DNA of 64,000 nt from Polynucleobacter sp. TSB-Sco08W16 (GTDB lineage Bacteria > Pseudomonadota > Gammaproteobacteria > Burkholderiales > Burkholderiaceae), in contig NZ_CP061291.1 in the NCBI RefSeq assembly GCF_018687455.1, positions 1,302,001 through 1,366,000 on the forward strand, in the 5' to 3' direction. The notes below the pieces were generated by a model. The model saw nothing but the letters and a program-made list of their open reading frames with translations. It did not search any database and was not told where the DNA came from. Numbering within the stretch: position 1 is the stretch's first letter; every line of letters starts with the position of its first letter. Both the position numbers and the translations under genes were made by a program. Shown piece after piece: positions 36,928-47,469 of this stretch.

Positions 36928-39276
36928 TTAAAACGCTGTACCCACCTGAAACTGCAAGCGCTGAATATTATCCGTTGGTTGCGACTTGACCGGTATACCG
37001 TAGCTAAATTTCAAAGGGCCTAGTGGTGATATCCATGATAAACCTAAACCGTATGAATATTTAAGGACTAGATTGATATTTTGTCCAAAAGCATTACCAC
37101 CATCCACGAAGGTGAATACTCGCAAGGTTTTATCAACTCCCGAACCTGGGACTGGGACTGTATATTCCACATTAGTAACAATCTTTGACTGTCCGCCCGT
37201 AGGTTGCCAAGCTCCAATGCTGGTGTTGTAGTACTGAGGACCCAATGATCCTGGGGAATAACCGCGAACCGACCCGATACCACCAACATAGTAGTTTTTG
37301 GTAATCGGGAAGGGATTGTTGCCATAAGCATCGCCGTAACCAACCTCCCCATTGAAGGAAAGAATATTTCCTTTGGAGAAAGAGTGATACTTTTGATATT
37401 GGCCATACAGCCGGTAAAAAGTCATATTTCCAACCGGAGTGCCTGCCTCGGCTGACAATTGCTGCAAAGATCCATCCGATGGAATTAAAGCACTATCCCT
37501 TCCATCGCGAGACCAACCTACAGTTATTGGTACGTTGTAGGTAGTCAAAGTTGCTGGGTAACCAGGAGCAGCAATACCATAACTTTGCGCATAATTTAAA
37601 TACGGAATCGGTGTATTGGAAGTAGTCTGAATTTGGAAAGCCTCAATACCTGTTCCAAAGAAAACACGATCCACTTCTGTATAAGGGACGCCAAACTTAA
37701 TATTTGAACCTACTGATTTAATTTGGTAATCAGGATCGCCAACGTAATACAAGGGCTTAGATGAGCGATAGTACAAATCGGTATATCGACTAATACCATC
37801 CTCAGTGAAATAAGGGTCGTAATTTGACAGAGTTAAATTCTGATTAATTTTGCCCACAGACGCATTCAAGCCTACGGATGTTCCAGTACCAAACGCATTA
37901 TCCTGGTTAATACCAGCAGTCAAAATCACCTTTTCTGTTGAAGAAAAACCTGCGCCAATAGTTACGGCACCAGTTGGTTTTTCAGTTACCTTCACGTTGA
38001 CGTCAACCTGATCGGGTGAGCCTGGGACATCCTCTGTAGTGATATCGGTTTCAGTGAAATAACCAAGCCTACCCAAGCGTTTTTTGGATAAGTCGATCTT
38101 ATCGCTATCAAACCACGAGCTTTCGAACTGGCGCATTTCACGGCGAATCACCATATCACGCGTTTTTGCATTACCGGAGATGTCCACCTTGCGAACATAA
38201 ATTCGACGACCTGGATCAATCACCAGAGTCAGATCAACCTCAGAGAGATCACGGCGAATATCAGGCTGAGGATTAATCGTTGCAAAGGCGTAACCATACG
38301 AACCCAAGACTTCCGCAATAGCCTTAGTGCTCTCTGTTAATTTGGCGGATGAAAAAGTATCGCCAGGCTTTAAAACGATAAGCTGCTTGAGCTCAGCCTC
38401 TTTACCTAAAGTCTCCCCTGCTAAGCGCACATCCTTCACGGTAAATTTATTGCCCTCACGAATGCTGATGGTCAAATAAATTCCTTTTTTATCTGGCGTA
38501 ATCGAGACTTGCGTGGACTCAATAACAAACTCTAAATACCCGCGATTCAAGTAGAAGGAACGAATAGTCTCCAAGTCAGCAGTGAGCTTTTGTTTTGAAT
38601 AAAGATTATCTTTACTGTACCAAGATAACCAACCACCGGTTTTGAGCTGCATTTCACCTTTTAGAGTGCCTTCACTAAATGCTTCATTTCCAATGAAGTT
38701 AATTTCTTGGATTTTGGCAACCGGACCTTCGTCGATGTTGAAGTAAACAGCAACTTGATTGCGTTCCACAGGGGTAACTGTTGCTACCACCTCCGCAGCA
38801 AACATGCCCTTACCAACATATTGGCGCTTCAGCTCTTGCTCTGCTTTATCAATTAGAGCCTTATCGTAAAAACGAGCCTCTGCTACACCAACAGCTTTAA
38901 GAGATTTCCTAACAATCTCATTATCAAACTCTTTCATTCCCGTAAATTCAATACGGGAGATTGTTGGGCGCTCCTCAACAATCACAATCAAAACATCACC
39001 CTGAGCTTGAATTTGCACGTCCCTAAAAAATCCAGTGCTGTAAAGCGCTTTAATCGCTTCTGCACCTTTTTCTTCTGTAAACGTATCACCCACTTGAACT
39101 GATAAATAACTAAATACTGTGCCTGGCTCTACGCGCTGTAAACCTTCAACCCGGATGTCTTTGACAGCAAATGAATCAGCAGCATGTGCATTTACACCGA
39201 AGCTGACGGCAATAATGACCAGCAGCTGGGCTGCAAGGCGAATAAAAGCAGAAGGGAATGAGATCAGAAAATTCAA
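36928..39276 (-). CDS. bamA: Outer membrane protein assembly factor BamA
   Basis: This 782-residue Omp85 protein inserts beta-barrels into the outer membrane. After a signal peptide (residues about 1-32) come five POTRA domains (about 35-430; first one VKDIRVEGLQRVEPGTVFSY) and a 16-strand barrel with the loop motif VRGYSPGSLGP. The last strand ends in Phe (LQFQVGTAF), the usual assembly signal. It overlaps rseP by 4 bases, and the Skp-like gene begins 18 bases downstream. Confidence 0.97.
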   Translation of the reverse strand: MNFLISFPSAFIRLAAQLLVIIAVSFGVNAHAADSFAVKDIRVEGLQRVEPGTVFSYLSVQVGDTFTEEKGAEAIKALYSTGFFRDVQIQAQGDVLIVIVEERPTISRIEFTGMKEFDNEIVRKSLKAVGVAEARFYDKALIDKAEQELKRQYVGKGMFAAEVVATVTPVERNQVAVYFNIDEGPVAKIQEINFIGNEAFSEGTLKGEMQLKTGGWLSWYSKDNLYSKQKLTADLETIRSFYLNRGYLEFVIESTQVSITPDKKGIYLTISIREGNKFTVKDVRLAGETLGKEAELKQLIVLKPGDTFSSAKLTESTKAIAEVLGSYGYAFATINPQPDIRRDLSEVDLTLVIDPGRRIYVRKVDISGNAKTRDMVIRREMRQFESSWFDSDKIDLSKKRLGRLGYFTETDITTEDVPGSPDQVDVNVKVTEKPTGAVTIGAGFSSTEKVILTAGINQDNAFGTGTSVGLNASVGKINQNLTLSNYDPYFTEDGISRYTDLYYRSSKPLYYVGDPDYQIKSVGSNIKFGVPYTEVDRVFFGTGIEAFQIQTTSNTPIPYLNYAQSYGIAAPGYPATLTTYNVPITVGWSRDGRDSALIPSDGSLQQLSAEAGTPVGNMTFYRLYGQYQKYHSFSKGNILSFNGEVGYGDAYGNNPFPITKNYYVGGIGSVRGYSPGSLGPQYYNTSIGAWQPTGGQSKIVTNVEYTVPVPGSGVDKTLRVFTFVDGGNAFGQNINLVLKYSYGLGLSWISPLGPLKFSYGIPVKSQPTDNIQRLQFQVGTAF

Positions 39277-40403
39277 GGCGAAAAATAGCGTTGTAAATCG
39301 TTAAACAAGGCCAGCATAGACAGAGAAATCAGCAACAGGAAGCCCACTTTTTGGAACTGCTCCTGCATCGATATCGGAATCCGCTTACCAGCCACCAGCT
39401 CCCATGCATCATACAGGAGCTGACCCCCGTCAAGCATAGGAAAAGGGAGCAAGTTCAGAAGGCCAATGCTGATGCTAATCAATGCTAAAAATGCCAAAAA
39501 AGGCTGCCAACCAACCTGAGCTGACTTGCCAGCCATATCAGCAATACTCAATGGGCCTCCGAGCTGTTTGATAGAGGTTTGACCAGTAAGCATCCCCAGC
39601 ATGAGCCTGACAGAAACCTTGCTAATTAGCCACACCCTTTGGGATGCAAAACGGATGGCATTCAAAGGGTCTAATTTGAGCTCCTGCCAATCAGCCAATG
39701 GGGTCATCTTAGGCAGCAATCCCAATTGCCCCATGGGATCGCCATCAGGGCTAATCCGTGGCAAATCAGGGGCTTTAAAGGTCTTAATGACTTGGTTGCC
39801 GGCAGGATCCTGCAATTGCAAGGCAAAACCATTCTCACCACTAAGAGCATCCATTAAATTCCACCGCAGGGCATTCCAACTGGGGATGGGTTCAAATTCA
39901 CCAAAAGCGGGCACGGCACCCTCAGAATTCAGGCTTTGCCATCCAAGCACCCTTTCTCCCTCAATCACCCCCAATTTCGCAGCAACAGAACTCTCTTGTG
40001 GATTTTGCAAGACTGCTGGCAACTGAGGAGCTCCGGAAATATAAATTACCGAAAATAGAGCTATTGCCAAAAAGAAGTTAGCTAATGGACCAGCAGCCAC
40101 AATCAAAGAACGCTGCCAAAGTGGCTTTTGATCAAAGGACTCAGACTGCTCATTACTCGCAATCAACTGACTACGGTCACGACCATCTAATAGCTTCACA
40201 TAACCACCCAAAGGAATGGAGGCAAGCACCCACTCCGTTTTATTCTTCGCTCGATAAATCAATAGCGGCTTCCCAAAACCGATCGCAAAGCGAAGTACTC
40301 GCACCCCACAAGCGCGAGCTGCAACAAAATGTCCAAACTCATGAAAGCTAACCAATGCACCGAGGGTTACCAAAAATGCAGCGAGTGTAATGAGCGCTTG
40401 CAC
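39273..40403 (-). CDS. rseP: RIP zinc metalloprotease RseP, short form
   Basis: This 376-residue site-2 protease of the inner membrane is expected to cut anti-sigma factors such as RseA and leftover signal peptides. The zinc site is H21-E-x2-H25 (SFHEFGHF), with the LDGGQ motif near 324-328 as third ligand and a final helix. Usual RseP proteins have about 450 residues with two PDZ domains. Here only one PDZ-like region (about 130-215) is seen, running straight into LGLLPKMTPLADW, which corresponds to the segment after PDZ2 in E. coli. It lies between dxr and bamA as usual. Confidence 0.93.
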   Translation of the reverse strand: MQALITLAAFLVTLGALVSFHEFGHFVAARACGVRVLRFAIGFGKPLLIYRAKNKTEWVLASIPLGGYVKLLDGRDRSQLIASNEQSESFDQKPLWQRSLIVAAGPLANFFLAIALFSVIYISGAPQLPAVLQNPQESSVAAKLGVIEGERVLGWQSLNSEGAVPAFGEFEPIPSWNALRWNLMDALSGENGFALQLQDPAGNQVIKTFKAPDLPRISPDGDPMGQLGLLPKMTPLADWQELKLDPLNAIRFASQRVWLISKVSVRLMLGMLTGQTSIKQLGGPLSIADMAGKSAQVGWQPFLAFLALISISIGLLNLLPFPMLDGGQLLYDAWELVAGKRIPISMQEQFQKVGFLLLISLSMLALFNDLQRYFSP

Positions 40404-40424
40404 AGAAATTCCTATTTATCTAAA

Positions 40425-41615
40425 TTACTTATATAGCGCTGCGATGAAATCCTGCGCAACTTTTCTTGCCTGCGTATCGACAGACAGAATAGTCTCTAGA
40501 GAATCTGCGCTAGATACGGGAATGGCATTCAACACCCTTTCAACCAAGGATGCTATTTGCAAATAAGGAAGTCCGCTATCCAAAAAAGCCGCTACCGCTA
40601 CTTCATTGGCAGCGTTAAGTACTGCTGGAGCTGTACCACCCGCTTTAGCTGCAGCAAATGCTAAAGAGAGACATGGGAAGCGAGCTAACTCTGGCTCTGA
40701 AAAATTAAGGCTTGCAAGTTGCGCCAAGTTTAAAGGCGCAACCCCTGCCTCTATTCTCTCTGGCCAAGCCAAACCGTAAGCAATTGGAGTGCGCATATCA
40801 GGCTGACCCATTTGCGCCAGAACTGAGCCATCACGATAGCGCACCATCGAATGCACAACACTTTGCGGATGAATCAATACTTTAATTTTTTCAAGTGGCA
40901 AACCAAATAACCAAAAAGCCTCGATTACCTCAAGACCCTTGTTCATCATCGTTGCAGAATCAACGGAAATTTTTCTACCCATTACCCAGTTAGGATGGGC
41001 GCAGGCTTGTTCAGGCGTAATGCTCGCCAATTGATCTAAGGGAGTATTTCTGAAGGGGCCACCAGATGCGGTTAGCCATAACTCTTCAACGCCTAAATGC
41101 GCATGTGGCGCCTTTGTAAAATCATTGGGCAGACATTGAAAGATAGCATTGTGCTCGCTATCGATTGGCAGGAGTTCGCCCCCACCACTCTTCATGGCCT
41201 GCATAAACAAATTGCCAGACATTACTAGCGCCTCTTTGTTTGCGAGTAATACTCTTTTGCCCACATTGGCGGCGGCGAGTGCCGGCACTAACCCTGCTGC
41301 TCCAACAATAGCAGCCATCACAGTATCGCAATCCGAATTCGTAACCGCGGTAACAAGCGCATCTGGGCCATACAGTACTTGAGTCTGGATTTTTTTCTCA
41401 AGTAAGAGCTTGCTTAAGCGGAGAGCGCCATCAGCATCTGCCACTACAGCAATAGCTGGCCTGAATTCATCACATTGCTCAGCCAGCAAATCAACTTGTT
41501 TTGCGGCAGTCAGTGCGACTACATTAAAACGATCTGGGTGCGAGCGAATGACGTCGAGTGTATTGATACCAATAGACCCAGTTGAACCTAGAATGGCAAC
41601 CTGCTTCACTGACAT
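40425..41615 (-). CDS. dxr: 1-deoxy-D-xylulose 5-phosphate reductoisomerase
   Basis: This 396-residue second enzyme of the MEP isoprenoid pathway has the NADPH site [32 protein letters not shown] binds the metal and substrate, and the WLTASGGPF loop and [18 protein letters not shown] are signature motifs. The ATG at 41615 overlaps the TGA of cdsA (TGATG); a GTG one codon earlier is possible. It supplies IPP and DMAPP used by UppS, encoded three genes upstream in the same run. Confidence 0.97.
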   Translation of the reverse strand: MSVKQVAILGSTGSIGINTLDVIRSHPDRFNVVALTAAKQVDLLAEQCDEFRPAIAVVADADGALRLSKLLLEKKIQTQVLYGPDALVTAVTNSDCDTVMAAIVGAAGLVPALAAANVGKRVLLANKEALVMSGNLFMQAMKSGGGELLPIDSEHNAIFQCLPNDFTKAPHAHLGVEELWLTASGGPFRNTPLDQLASITPEQACAHPNWVMGRKISVDSATMMNKGLEVIEAFWLFGLPLEKIKVLIHPQSVVHSMVRYRDGSVLAQMGQPDMRTPIAYGLAWPERIEAGVAPLNLAQLASLNFSEPELARFPCLSLAFAAAKAGGTAPAVLNAANEVAVAAFLDSGLPYLQIASLVERVLNAIPVSSADSLETILSVDTQARKVAQDFIAALYK

Positions 41616-42442
41616 CACACCAATCCTGCTAAGAGCGCCGCTATCGGCATTGCTGGAATCAAAGCGTCCACACGATCTAATACTCCACCATGCCCTGGCA
41701 ATAAATGGCTACTGTCTTTGACCCCCGCTAAACGCTTCAATTGAGATTCAAAGAGATCTCCAAAAATGCTGAATGTGGTGAGTACCGTCACCATCAGCAG
41801 CATTGGAACCCAACCAAAGCGAATAGCCCATGCCCCAAATAAGGTGGCTTCAAACGGCAAGCAAATTACACACACAAGGGCGTACACATAACAAAGAACT
41901 AGACCGCCAATCGCACCCTCAACGGATTTGCCAGGACTGATTTGCACTGCCAACTTACGCTTTCCAAAGGCCTTTCCAACAAAATAAGCACCAATATCTG
42001 CAACCCATACCAAGGCCATTGTCGATAAAAGAAACACTAAACCTAGTTCACGCAGAAATATCAAAGCAAACCAAGTTGCTGGCAACAAAATTAATCCAAG
42101 CACTACATAAAAAGGACGTAACTTAGGCAAAGAAAGATTCATACCTCTTGCCAAAAGAAATGGTGCGATAAAAAACCAAAAAATAACTGCTAGCAATAAC
42201 AGGGAGAACTGCCAAGCGGTGTTCTGCATGCCCAGCAAAAGCAGAATGATTAACAAACAAAATAATGCATATAACCAAGCAGCGCGAGATGCTTCAGGAA
42301 ACAATAGGCGACTCCACTCCCAAGCAGCAGCTAATAAAGCCACCAAAAAGAATGCGCCCACATAAACAGGTGGCAATAAAAATAAAATTGGCAAAAGAAC
42401 TGCCAATAGAACAAGGGCAGTAATTACTCGGGTTTTGAGCAT
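41615..42442 (-). CDS. cdsA: Phosphatidate cytidylyltransferase
   Basis: This 275-residue polytopic membrane enzyme makes CDP-diacylglycerol for phospholipid synthesis. About eight helices are seen, and the C-terminal signature is [20 protein letters not shown] followed by [34 protein letters not shown] is another conserved loop. It is coupled to dxr by a one-base overlap and follows uppS by 19 bases. Confidence 0.96.
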   Translation of the reverse strand: MLKTRVITALVLLAVLLPILFLLPPVYVGAFFLVALLAAAWEWSRLLFPEASRAAWLYALFCLLIILLLLGMQNTAWQFSLLLLAVIFWFFIAPFLLARGMNLSLPKLRPFYVVLGLILLPATWFALIFLRELGLVFLLSTMALVWVADIGAYFVGKAFGKRKLAVQISPGKSVEGAIGGLVLCYVYALVCVICLPFEATLFGAWAIRFGWVPMLLMVTVLTTFSIFGDLFESQLKRLAGVKDSSHLLPGHGGVLDRVDALIPAMPIAALLAGLV

Positions 42443-42461
42443 GTCAAAGTGAATTTAAGGA

Positions 42462-43235
42462 TTAAACTGCGTCACTCATTGCTTGCGAAGCAAGCTGAGC
42501 ACTAGTGCGTCCGAAGCGCCGCTCGCGCTGACTAAACCAATCAAAGGCTTTATGTAGCTCTGCCTCATCAAAGTCGGGCCATAAAACATCCGTGAAATAT
42601 AACTCTGTATAAGCCAGTTGCCATAACAAGAAATTACTAACGCGTTGTTCGCCACCTGTACGAATAAATAAATCTGGCTCCGGAGCATATGCCATTGAAA
42701 GATGAGGCTGCAGTAGCTCTTCGCCAACTTCTTCAGGCTTTAAGTTAGGGTTGGCCTCCAGGCAATGGCGCATCGCCTGCAAGATATCCCAACGACCACC
42801 ATAATTTGCAGCAATCGTGAAGGTGAGCGCCTTACATCCAGCAGTCTTCTCTTCTGAAAACCGCACCATATCTTGAATAGCAGAATCAAATCGACTCAGA
42901 TCACCGATCAGCCGCAATGCGATATCGTTGTCAGCAAGGCGCGAAACCTCGCCCTTAAGCGATTTGAGAAAGAGCTTCATTAAAAACCCCACTTCTTCGG
43001 GTGGGCGGCGCCAATTTTCTGAGCTAAACGCAAATACCGTTAAGTACTCAACGCCTAGCTTGCGGCATTCTTGAACAATCTTACGAACCGCACCCAAACC
43101 TTCTGAATGACCTGCCACACGGGGCATCATCCGCTTACTAGCCCAACGCCCATTACCATCCATGATGATTGCCACATGGCGAGGGATAGCATTGACCTCT
43201 GGTATCGCCTGTGTGGAGCTAAGGTGTTGGGTCAT
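42462..43235 (-). CDS. uppS: Isoprenyl (undecaprenyl diphosphate) synthase
   Basis: This 257-residue cis-prenyltransferase makes undecaprenyl diphosphate, the carrier for murein and O-antigen. The catalytic Asp is in [13 protein letters not shown], and [10 protein letters not shown] and the [20 protein letters not shown] motif with ELYF complete the family signature. It starts 23 bases after frr. Its product would also serve the polyprenyl-dependent GT39 system elsewhere in the window. Confidence 0.97.
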   Translation of the reverse strand: MTQHLSSTQAIPEVNAIPRHVAIIMDGNGRWASKRMMPRVAGHSEGLGAVRKIVQECRKLGVEYLTVFAFSSENWRRPPEEVGFLMKLFLKSLKGEVSRLADNDIALRLIGDLSRFDSAIQDMVRFSEEKTAGCKALTFTIAANYGGRWDILQAMRHCLEANPNLKPEEVGEELLQPHLSMAYAPEPDLFIRTGGEQRVSNFLLWQLAYTELYFTDVLWPDFDEAELHKAFDWFSQRERRFGRTSAQLASQAMSDAV

Positions 43236-43258
43236 AAAAAATAAAGCTCATTACGGCC

Positions 43259-43819
43259 TTAAACCGTCATGATCTCTTTTTCTTTTTCAGCAATGATCTT
43301 GTCAATATCAACCACTGCCTTATCGGTCATCTTCTGAATCTCATCAGTAGCACGACGCTCTTCATCCTCTGAAATTTCTTTGTCTTTAGTTAAGCGTTTG
43401 AGGTGCTCATTTGCATCGCGACGCAAGTTACGCACAGCGATCTTTGTATCTTCGCCTTCGCTCTTGACCACTTTAGTCAGCTCACGACGGCGCTCTTCAG
43501 TCAAAGCAGGCATTGGCACACGAATCACAGTGCCCTGTGAAGCGGGATTCAAACCTAAGTCAGAATCTCGAATTGCTTTCTCAACTACCGCAACCATGGT
43601 CTTTTCAAATGGTTGAACATTGATGGTACGAGCATCGGCAAGACCCAAGCTAGCCACTTGACTCAACGGGGTTGGATTGCCGTAATAGTCGACTTGAATA
43701 TGCTCCAAGATTCCTGGGTTAGCACGGCCAGAACGAATTTTTGCTAAGTTGGTTTTCAAAGCCTCGAGAGACTTTTCCATCTTTTGGTTGGTATTGGTTT
43801 TAATTTCTACTGCAGACAT
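43259..43819 (-). CDS. frr: Ribosome recycling factor
   Basis: This 186-residue protein splits post-termination ribosomes together with EF-G. A three-helix bundle with an inserted beta domain is seen: [20 protein letters not shown], then [16 protein letters not shown] and [14 protein letters not shown]. Two ATGs lie in a row. AGGAGG ends only one base before the first, so the second (43819) is the better start. The gene follows pyrH by 11 bases. Confidence 0.97.
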   Translation of the reverse strand: MSAVEIKTNTNQKMEKSLEALKTNLAKIRSGRANPGILEHIQVDYYGNPTPLSQVASLGLADARTINVQPFEKTMVAVVEKAIRDSDLGLNPASQGTVIRVPMPALTEERRRELTKVVKSEGEDTKIAVRNLRRDANEHLKRLTKDKEISEDEERRATDEIQKMTDKAVVDIDKIIAEKEKEIMTV

Positions 43820-43830
43820 CATGCCTCCTA

Positions 43831-44541
43831 TTAAGCGTGCACCAAAGTACCTTCAGCTTCACCCTGCACTACGCGCATTAATGCGCCTGGCTTCAGAATT
43901 GAAAATACTTTGATTGGTAATTTACGGTCACGGCACAATGCAAACGCTGTAGCATCCATGACTTGTAAGTTCTTGATGATTGCCTCATCAAATGTGATGG
44001 TCTTATATAAAGTTGCCGTTGGGTCTTTTACTGGATCGGCGCTATAGATGCCATCAACCTTAGTTGCCTTAAGCATGATCTCCACCCCCATCTCGGCACC
44101 ACGCAAAGCGGCAGCAGTGTCAGTTGTAAAGAATGGGTTACCTGTACCCGCAGCAAAGATCACCACCTTGCCCTCACCCATCGCACGGATCGCACGAGGA
44201 CGAATATAGGGCTCTACCACTTGGTCCATTCTGAGGGCAGACTGAACCCGAGCTTCAACCCCTTTTTGACGCAAAGCATCTTGCAATGCGAGTGAGTTCA
44301 TCATGGTCGCCAACATTCCCATGTAGTCAGCTGTTGCACGATCCATGCCTGCAGCACCGCCGGCAACGCCGCGGAAAATATTTCCGCCGCCAATGACGAT
44401 AGCCAGTTCAACACCGCTACTGACTACTTGAGCAATTTCAGAAACCATGGAATCGATGGTGACTGGATTGATGCCAAAAGCATCATCTCCCATAAGGGCT
44501 TCACCAGATAATTTGAGGAGGACGCGTTTATAGCCTGGCAT
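43831..44541 (-). CDS. pyrH: UMP kinase
   Basis: This 236-residue hexameric kinase of the amino-acid-kinase fold makes UDP from [27 protein letters not shown], the [16 protein letters not shown] helix and [13 protein letters not shown] are all present. It has its own promoter after the tsf terminator and probably drives frr, uppS and the genes beyond. Confidence 0.97.
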   Translation of the reverse strand: MPGYKRVLLKLSGEALMGDDAFGINPVTIDSMVSEIAQVVSSGVELAIVIGGGNIFRGVAGGAAGMDRATADYMGMLATMMNSLALQDALRQKGVEARVQSALRMDQVVEPYIRPRAIRAMGEGKVVIFAAGTGNPFFTTDTAAALRGAEMGVEIMLKATKVDGIYSADPVKDPTATLYKTITFDEAIIKNLQVMDATAFALCRDRKLPIKVFSILKPGALMRVVQGEAEGTLVHA

Positions 44542-44578
44542 GTTTTGATTTTCCGTAATTTGCTAAGCACTTTACATA

Positions 44579-44651
44579 CTTAGCTTATTGATCTTTAAGT
44601 ACTTTTTAATGTATTAACCAAATTATAAAGGGCTTGCTGGAGATCAAACAA
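44579..44651 (-). promoter_or_regulatory. Promoter of pyrH
   Basis: On the minus strand TTGTTT (44646-44651) and a perfect TATAAT (44622-44627) are 18 bases apart. The expected start is about 70 bases before the pyrH ATG. The leader contains a GCTAAG/CTTAGC inverted repeat (44562-44584). The -35 touches the end of the tsf terminator. Confidence 0.55.
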
Positions 44652-44685
44652 AAGGGCACAGAAACTAAGGTTTCCATGCCCTTTT
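44650..44685 (-). terminator. Intrinsic terminator of rpsB-tsf
   Basis: Arms 44650-44665 and 44670-44685 pair over 16 bp, including two G-T wobbles, around a 4-base loop. On the minus strand the stem ends in CCCTTTT followed by GTTTG. It lies 41 bases after the tsf stop. Confidence 0.8.
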
Positions 44686-44726
44686 GGGTATTGCCAAGCT
44701 ACTGGGGCTAGCCCCAGGCTAGCTAA

Positions 44727-45611
44727 TTAAGCAGTTGCTTTAGAGGCAGCAGCCACTTGAGCAGCTACTTCAGCAGCAAAGTCGTCTTGGCGCTTCTCAA
44801 TGCCCTCACCTACAACAAACATAGTAAAACCTTTAACTGTTGTATTAGCGGCCTTGAGCATTTGCTCAACGGTTTGCTTATCGTTTTTGACGAAAGTTTG
44901 GTTCAACAAAGAGACCTCTTTAAGGTACTTCTGAATAGAACCTTCAACCATCTTCTCAACGATTTCTGGTGGTTTGCCAGATTCAGCAGCCTTTTGAACG
45001 GCAACGCTACGCTCAATCGCAATTGATTCAGCAGGAACGTCGGCCATAGACAAAGCTACTGGCTTCATTGCTGCAACGTGCATAGCAACGTCTTTAGCAG
45101 CAGCGTCGTCACCTTCAAACTCAACCACTACACCAATGCGGGTGCCATGGAGGTAAGAAACTAACTTATTGCTTCCAGAGAAACGCTTAAAGCGACGTGG
45201 CATGATGTTCTCACCGATCTTACCGATCAATGCGCTACGAACTTCATCAACAGTTTGACCGTTTAAAGGCAATGCGAGCAAAGCTGCAACGTCAGCAGGG
45301 TTCTTTTCAGCAACCAACTTTACGCAATCATTTACGAATGCCAAGAAGTCATCATTCTTAGAAACAAAGTCTGTTTCGCAGTTCACTTCAAGCAATGCGC
45401 CAGTGCTGCCATTGATTGCAGTTGCAACGATACCTTCAGCAGTAACACGTGAAGCGGCTTTACCAGCCTTACTACCCAGTTTGACACGCAGAATTTCTTC
45501 TGCACGAGCCATATCACCATCAGCCTCTGTCAAAGCTTTTTTGCACTCCATCATCGGAGCATCAGTTTTGGCGCGTAACTCGCCAACCATTGCAGCGGTA
45601 ATAGCGGCCAT
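44727..45611 (-). CDS. tsf: Translation elongation factor Ts
   Basis: This 294-residue nucleotide-exchange factor for EF-Tu has an N-terminal UBA-like part [20 protein letters not shown], then the core with [27 protein letters not shown] and the C-terminal [16 protein letters not shown]. The length is normal. It begins at the last base of the rpsB stop region and ends before a strong terminator. Confidence 0.97.
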   Translation of the reverse strand: MAAITAAMVGELRAKTDAPMMECKKALTEADGDMARAEEILRVKLGSKAGKAASRVTAEGIVATAINGSTGALLEVNCETDFVSKNDDFLAFVNDCVKLVAEKNPADVAALLALPLNGQTVDEVRSALIGKIGENIMPRRFKRFSGSNKLVSYLHGTRIGVVVEFEGDDAAAKDVAMHVAAMKPVALSMADVPAESIAIERSVAVQKAAESGKPPEIVEKMVEGSIQKYLKEVSLLNQTFVKNDKQTVEQMLKAANTTVKGFTMFVVGEGIEKRQDDFAAEVAAQVAAASKATA

Positions 45612-46360
45612 TATTCAGCTTTCCCTTCTTCAACGAACTCTTCTTCGCCCTCTTTAACTGCTGTCAAGATTTCTTGAACAGAGTTTGCTTTGCCTTCGAG
45701 GATTGCGTCTGCAATGCCACGTGCATAGAGGGTTACAGCCTTGCTGGAGTCATCGTTACCAGGGATGATGTAATCAACACCTTCTGGTGAGTGGTTGGTA
45801 TCCACAACAGCGATCACTGGAATACCAAGCTTGTTAGCTTCAGTAATAGCAATCTTGTGATAACCGACGTCCACTACGAAAATCGCATCTGGAACACCAT
45901 TCAAATCTTTGATACCGCCAAGCGCTTTTTGCAACTTATCGAGATCACGGTCATTAGTCAAAGCCTCTTTCTTGGAAAGCTTTTCCCAGTCGCCAGCTTC
46001 TTTAGCAACTTCCATATCCTTCAAACGCTTGAGGGAACCTTTAACGGTTTTAAAGTTAGTGAGCGTACCGCCCAACCAACGGCTGTCGATGTAAGGCATA
46101 CCAGCACGAGCAGCTTCTTCAGCAATGATCTCGCGTGATTGACGCTTAGTACCAACAAACAAAATCGTGCCACGATTAGCAGCAACTTGTTTTGCAAATT
46201 TCAGGGCATCCTGAAACATTGGCAATGTTTTTTCCAAGTTGATAATGTGGATCTTATTGCGATGACCGAAAATAAATGGGGCCATCTTTGGGGACCAGAA
46301 GCGTGTTTGGTGACCAAAATGGCAACCGGCTTCCAGCATTTGACGCATAGTTACTGACAT
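45611..46360 (-). CDS. rpsB: 30S ribosomal protein S2
   Basis: This 249-residue small-subunit protein opens with [20 protein letters not shown] and has [31 protein letters not shown] and [14 protein letters not shown]. The C-terminal tail is acidic. The first gene of rpsB-tsf, it has a strong AGGAG site and a leader of about 100 bases with a hairpin, which may be the place of S2 autoregulation. It is divergent from map. Confidence 0.98.
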   Translation of the reverse strand: MSVTMRQMLEAGCHFGHQTRFWSPKMAPFIFGHRNKIHIINLEKTLPMFQDALKFAKQVAANRGTILFVGTKRQSREIIAEEAARAGMPYIDSRWLGGTLTNFKTVKGSLKRLKDMEVAKEAGDWEKLSKKEALTNDRDLDKLQKALGGIKDLNGVPDAIFVVDVGYHKIAITEANKLGIPVIAVVDTNHSPEGVDYIIPGNDDSSKAVTLYARGIADAILEGKANSVQEILTAVKEGEEEFVEEGKAE

Positions 46361-46474
46361 AACTTCTCCTAAGGGTTGTTTCTAAAGTTGAGTCCTAGCT
46401 GCGCTAAAAAACGCCACCCTGGAAGGCTCAACTCGCGATTTCAAGTCCAAAATAGACCTGAGAACGAAATTATA
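46361..46474 (-). promoter_or_regulatory. rpsB promoter and leader RNA
   Basis: A perfect TATAAT lies at 46469-46474 on the minus strand with a weak TGGCTA 18 bases upstream. The leader holds a 7-bp stem AGTTGAG/CTCAACT (46427-46433 with 46386-46392), extended inside by CC/GG. AGGAG precedes the ATG. Autoregulation by S2 through the leader is known in other proteobacteria; whether this hairpin does it is an inference. Confidence 0.5.
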
Positions 46475-46628
46475 GCTTAAATATCAAGGATCTAGCCAGC
46501 CCTACCCTTACTTACCAGCAGATGGGGAATCCCAAAATCGCATCAGAATGCATCAAAATGAGGAATACTGCCTAAATTTTAAGCAAATAAGCCAAGCCAA
46601 AGGGACTCAAGTCGTTGATAATCAAGGA

Positions 46629-47465
46629 ATGAATAGTGTGTTTACTGCAGAAAAAGACATCCAAGGGATGCGAGAAGCTGGCCGTTTGGCCAGCGAGGTG
46701 TTGGACCATGTAAGCCCCCACGTTGTTGCTGGGGTAACTACTGGCGAACTAGATCGGATTTGCCATGAATATATGCGTGATGTTCAAAAAACGATTCCCG
46801 CGCCACTAAATTACCAACCTCCTGGCTACCCACCCTTTCCTGCATCGATTTGTACTTCAGTGAACGATGTGATTTGTCATGGCATTCCTGGAGAAAAAGT
46901 TCTTAAAAATGGTGACGTAGTAAATCTAGATATCACCGTCATCACTCCAGATGGTTACTATGGTGATACCAGCCGCATGTTTATGGTTGGTGAAGTATCA
47001 GTCATGGCAAAGCGCCTAACCCAAATTACTTTTGAATGTATGTGGCTTGGTATTGCTCAAGTCAAACCCGGCGCTTCACTGGGTGACATTGGTCACGTGA
47101 TACAAACGCATGCAGAAAAAGCGGGCTATTCCGTTGTCCGCGAATATTGTGGTCACGGCATCGGCAAAGTATTTCATCAAGATCCTCAGATTCTGCATTA
47201 TGGTCGACCAGGAACCGGTGAAAAACTACAAGCCGGCATGACGTTCACCATTGAGCCAATGATCAATGCTGGTCGTCGAGATATTCGCACGATGCCGGAT
47301 CAATGGACAGTTAAAACCAAAGATCGCAGCCTCTCTACTCAATGGGAACATACGCTTCTGGTAACTTCAAGCGGTGTTGAAGTATTGACCTGGTCAGAAG
47401 GCAGCAATCCTCCGCCTGATTGCGTTAAAGGCCTTGCTTTTAGGCCTGCTGTAGCCAACATCTAA
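46629..47465 (+). CDS. map: Methionine aminopeptidase, type I
   Basis: This protein has 278 residues from the ATG at 46629 (MNSVFTAEKDIQGMREAG), aligned with the E. coli start. The frame is open 27 codons further upstream, but that part has no family resemblance. It removes the initiator Met from new proteins. The metal ligands lie in NLDITVITPDGYYGDTSRMF (Asp pair), the GHGIGKVFHQDP His, FTIEPM (Glu) and TQWEHTLLV (Glu). It is divergent from rpsB and followed within a few bases by glnD. Confidence 0.95.
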   Translation: MNSVFTAEKDIQGMREAGRLASEVLDHVSPHVVAGVTTGELDRICHEYMRDVQKTIPAPLNYQPPGYPPFPASICTSVNDVICHGIPGEKVLKNGDVVNLDITVITPDGYYGDTSRMFMVGEVSVMAKRLTQITFECMWLGIAQVKPGASLGDIGHVIQTHAEKAGYSVVREYCGHGIGKVFHQDPQILHYGRPGTGEKLQAGMTFTIEPMINAGRRDIRTMPDQWTVKTKDRSLSTQWEHTLLVTSSGVEVLTWSEGSNPPPDCVKGLAFRPAVANI

Positions 47466-47469
47466 ATTG

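Noticed and set aside
46548..46628. Upstream extension of map by 27 codons
   Set aside because: The added residues do not resemble any methionine aminopeptidase and would begin inside the rpsB-map promoter region; the ATG at 46629 fits homology.
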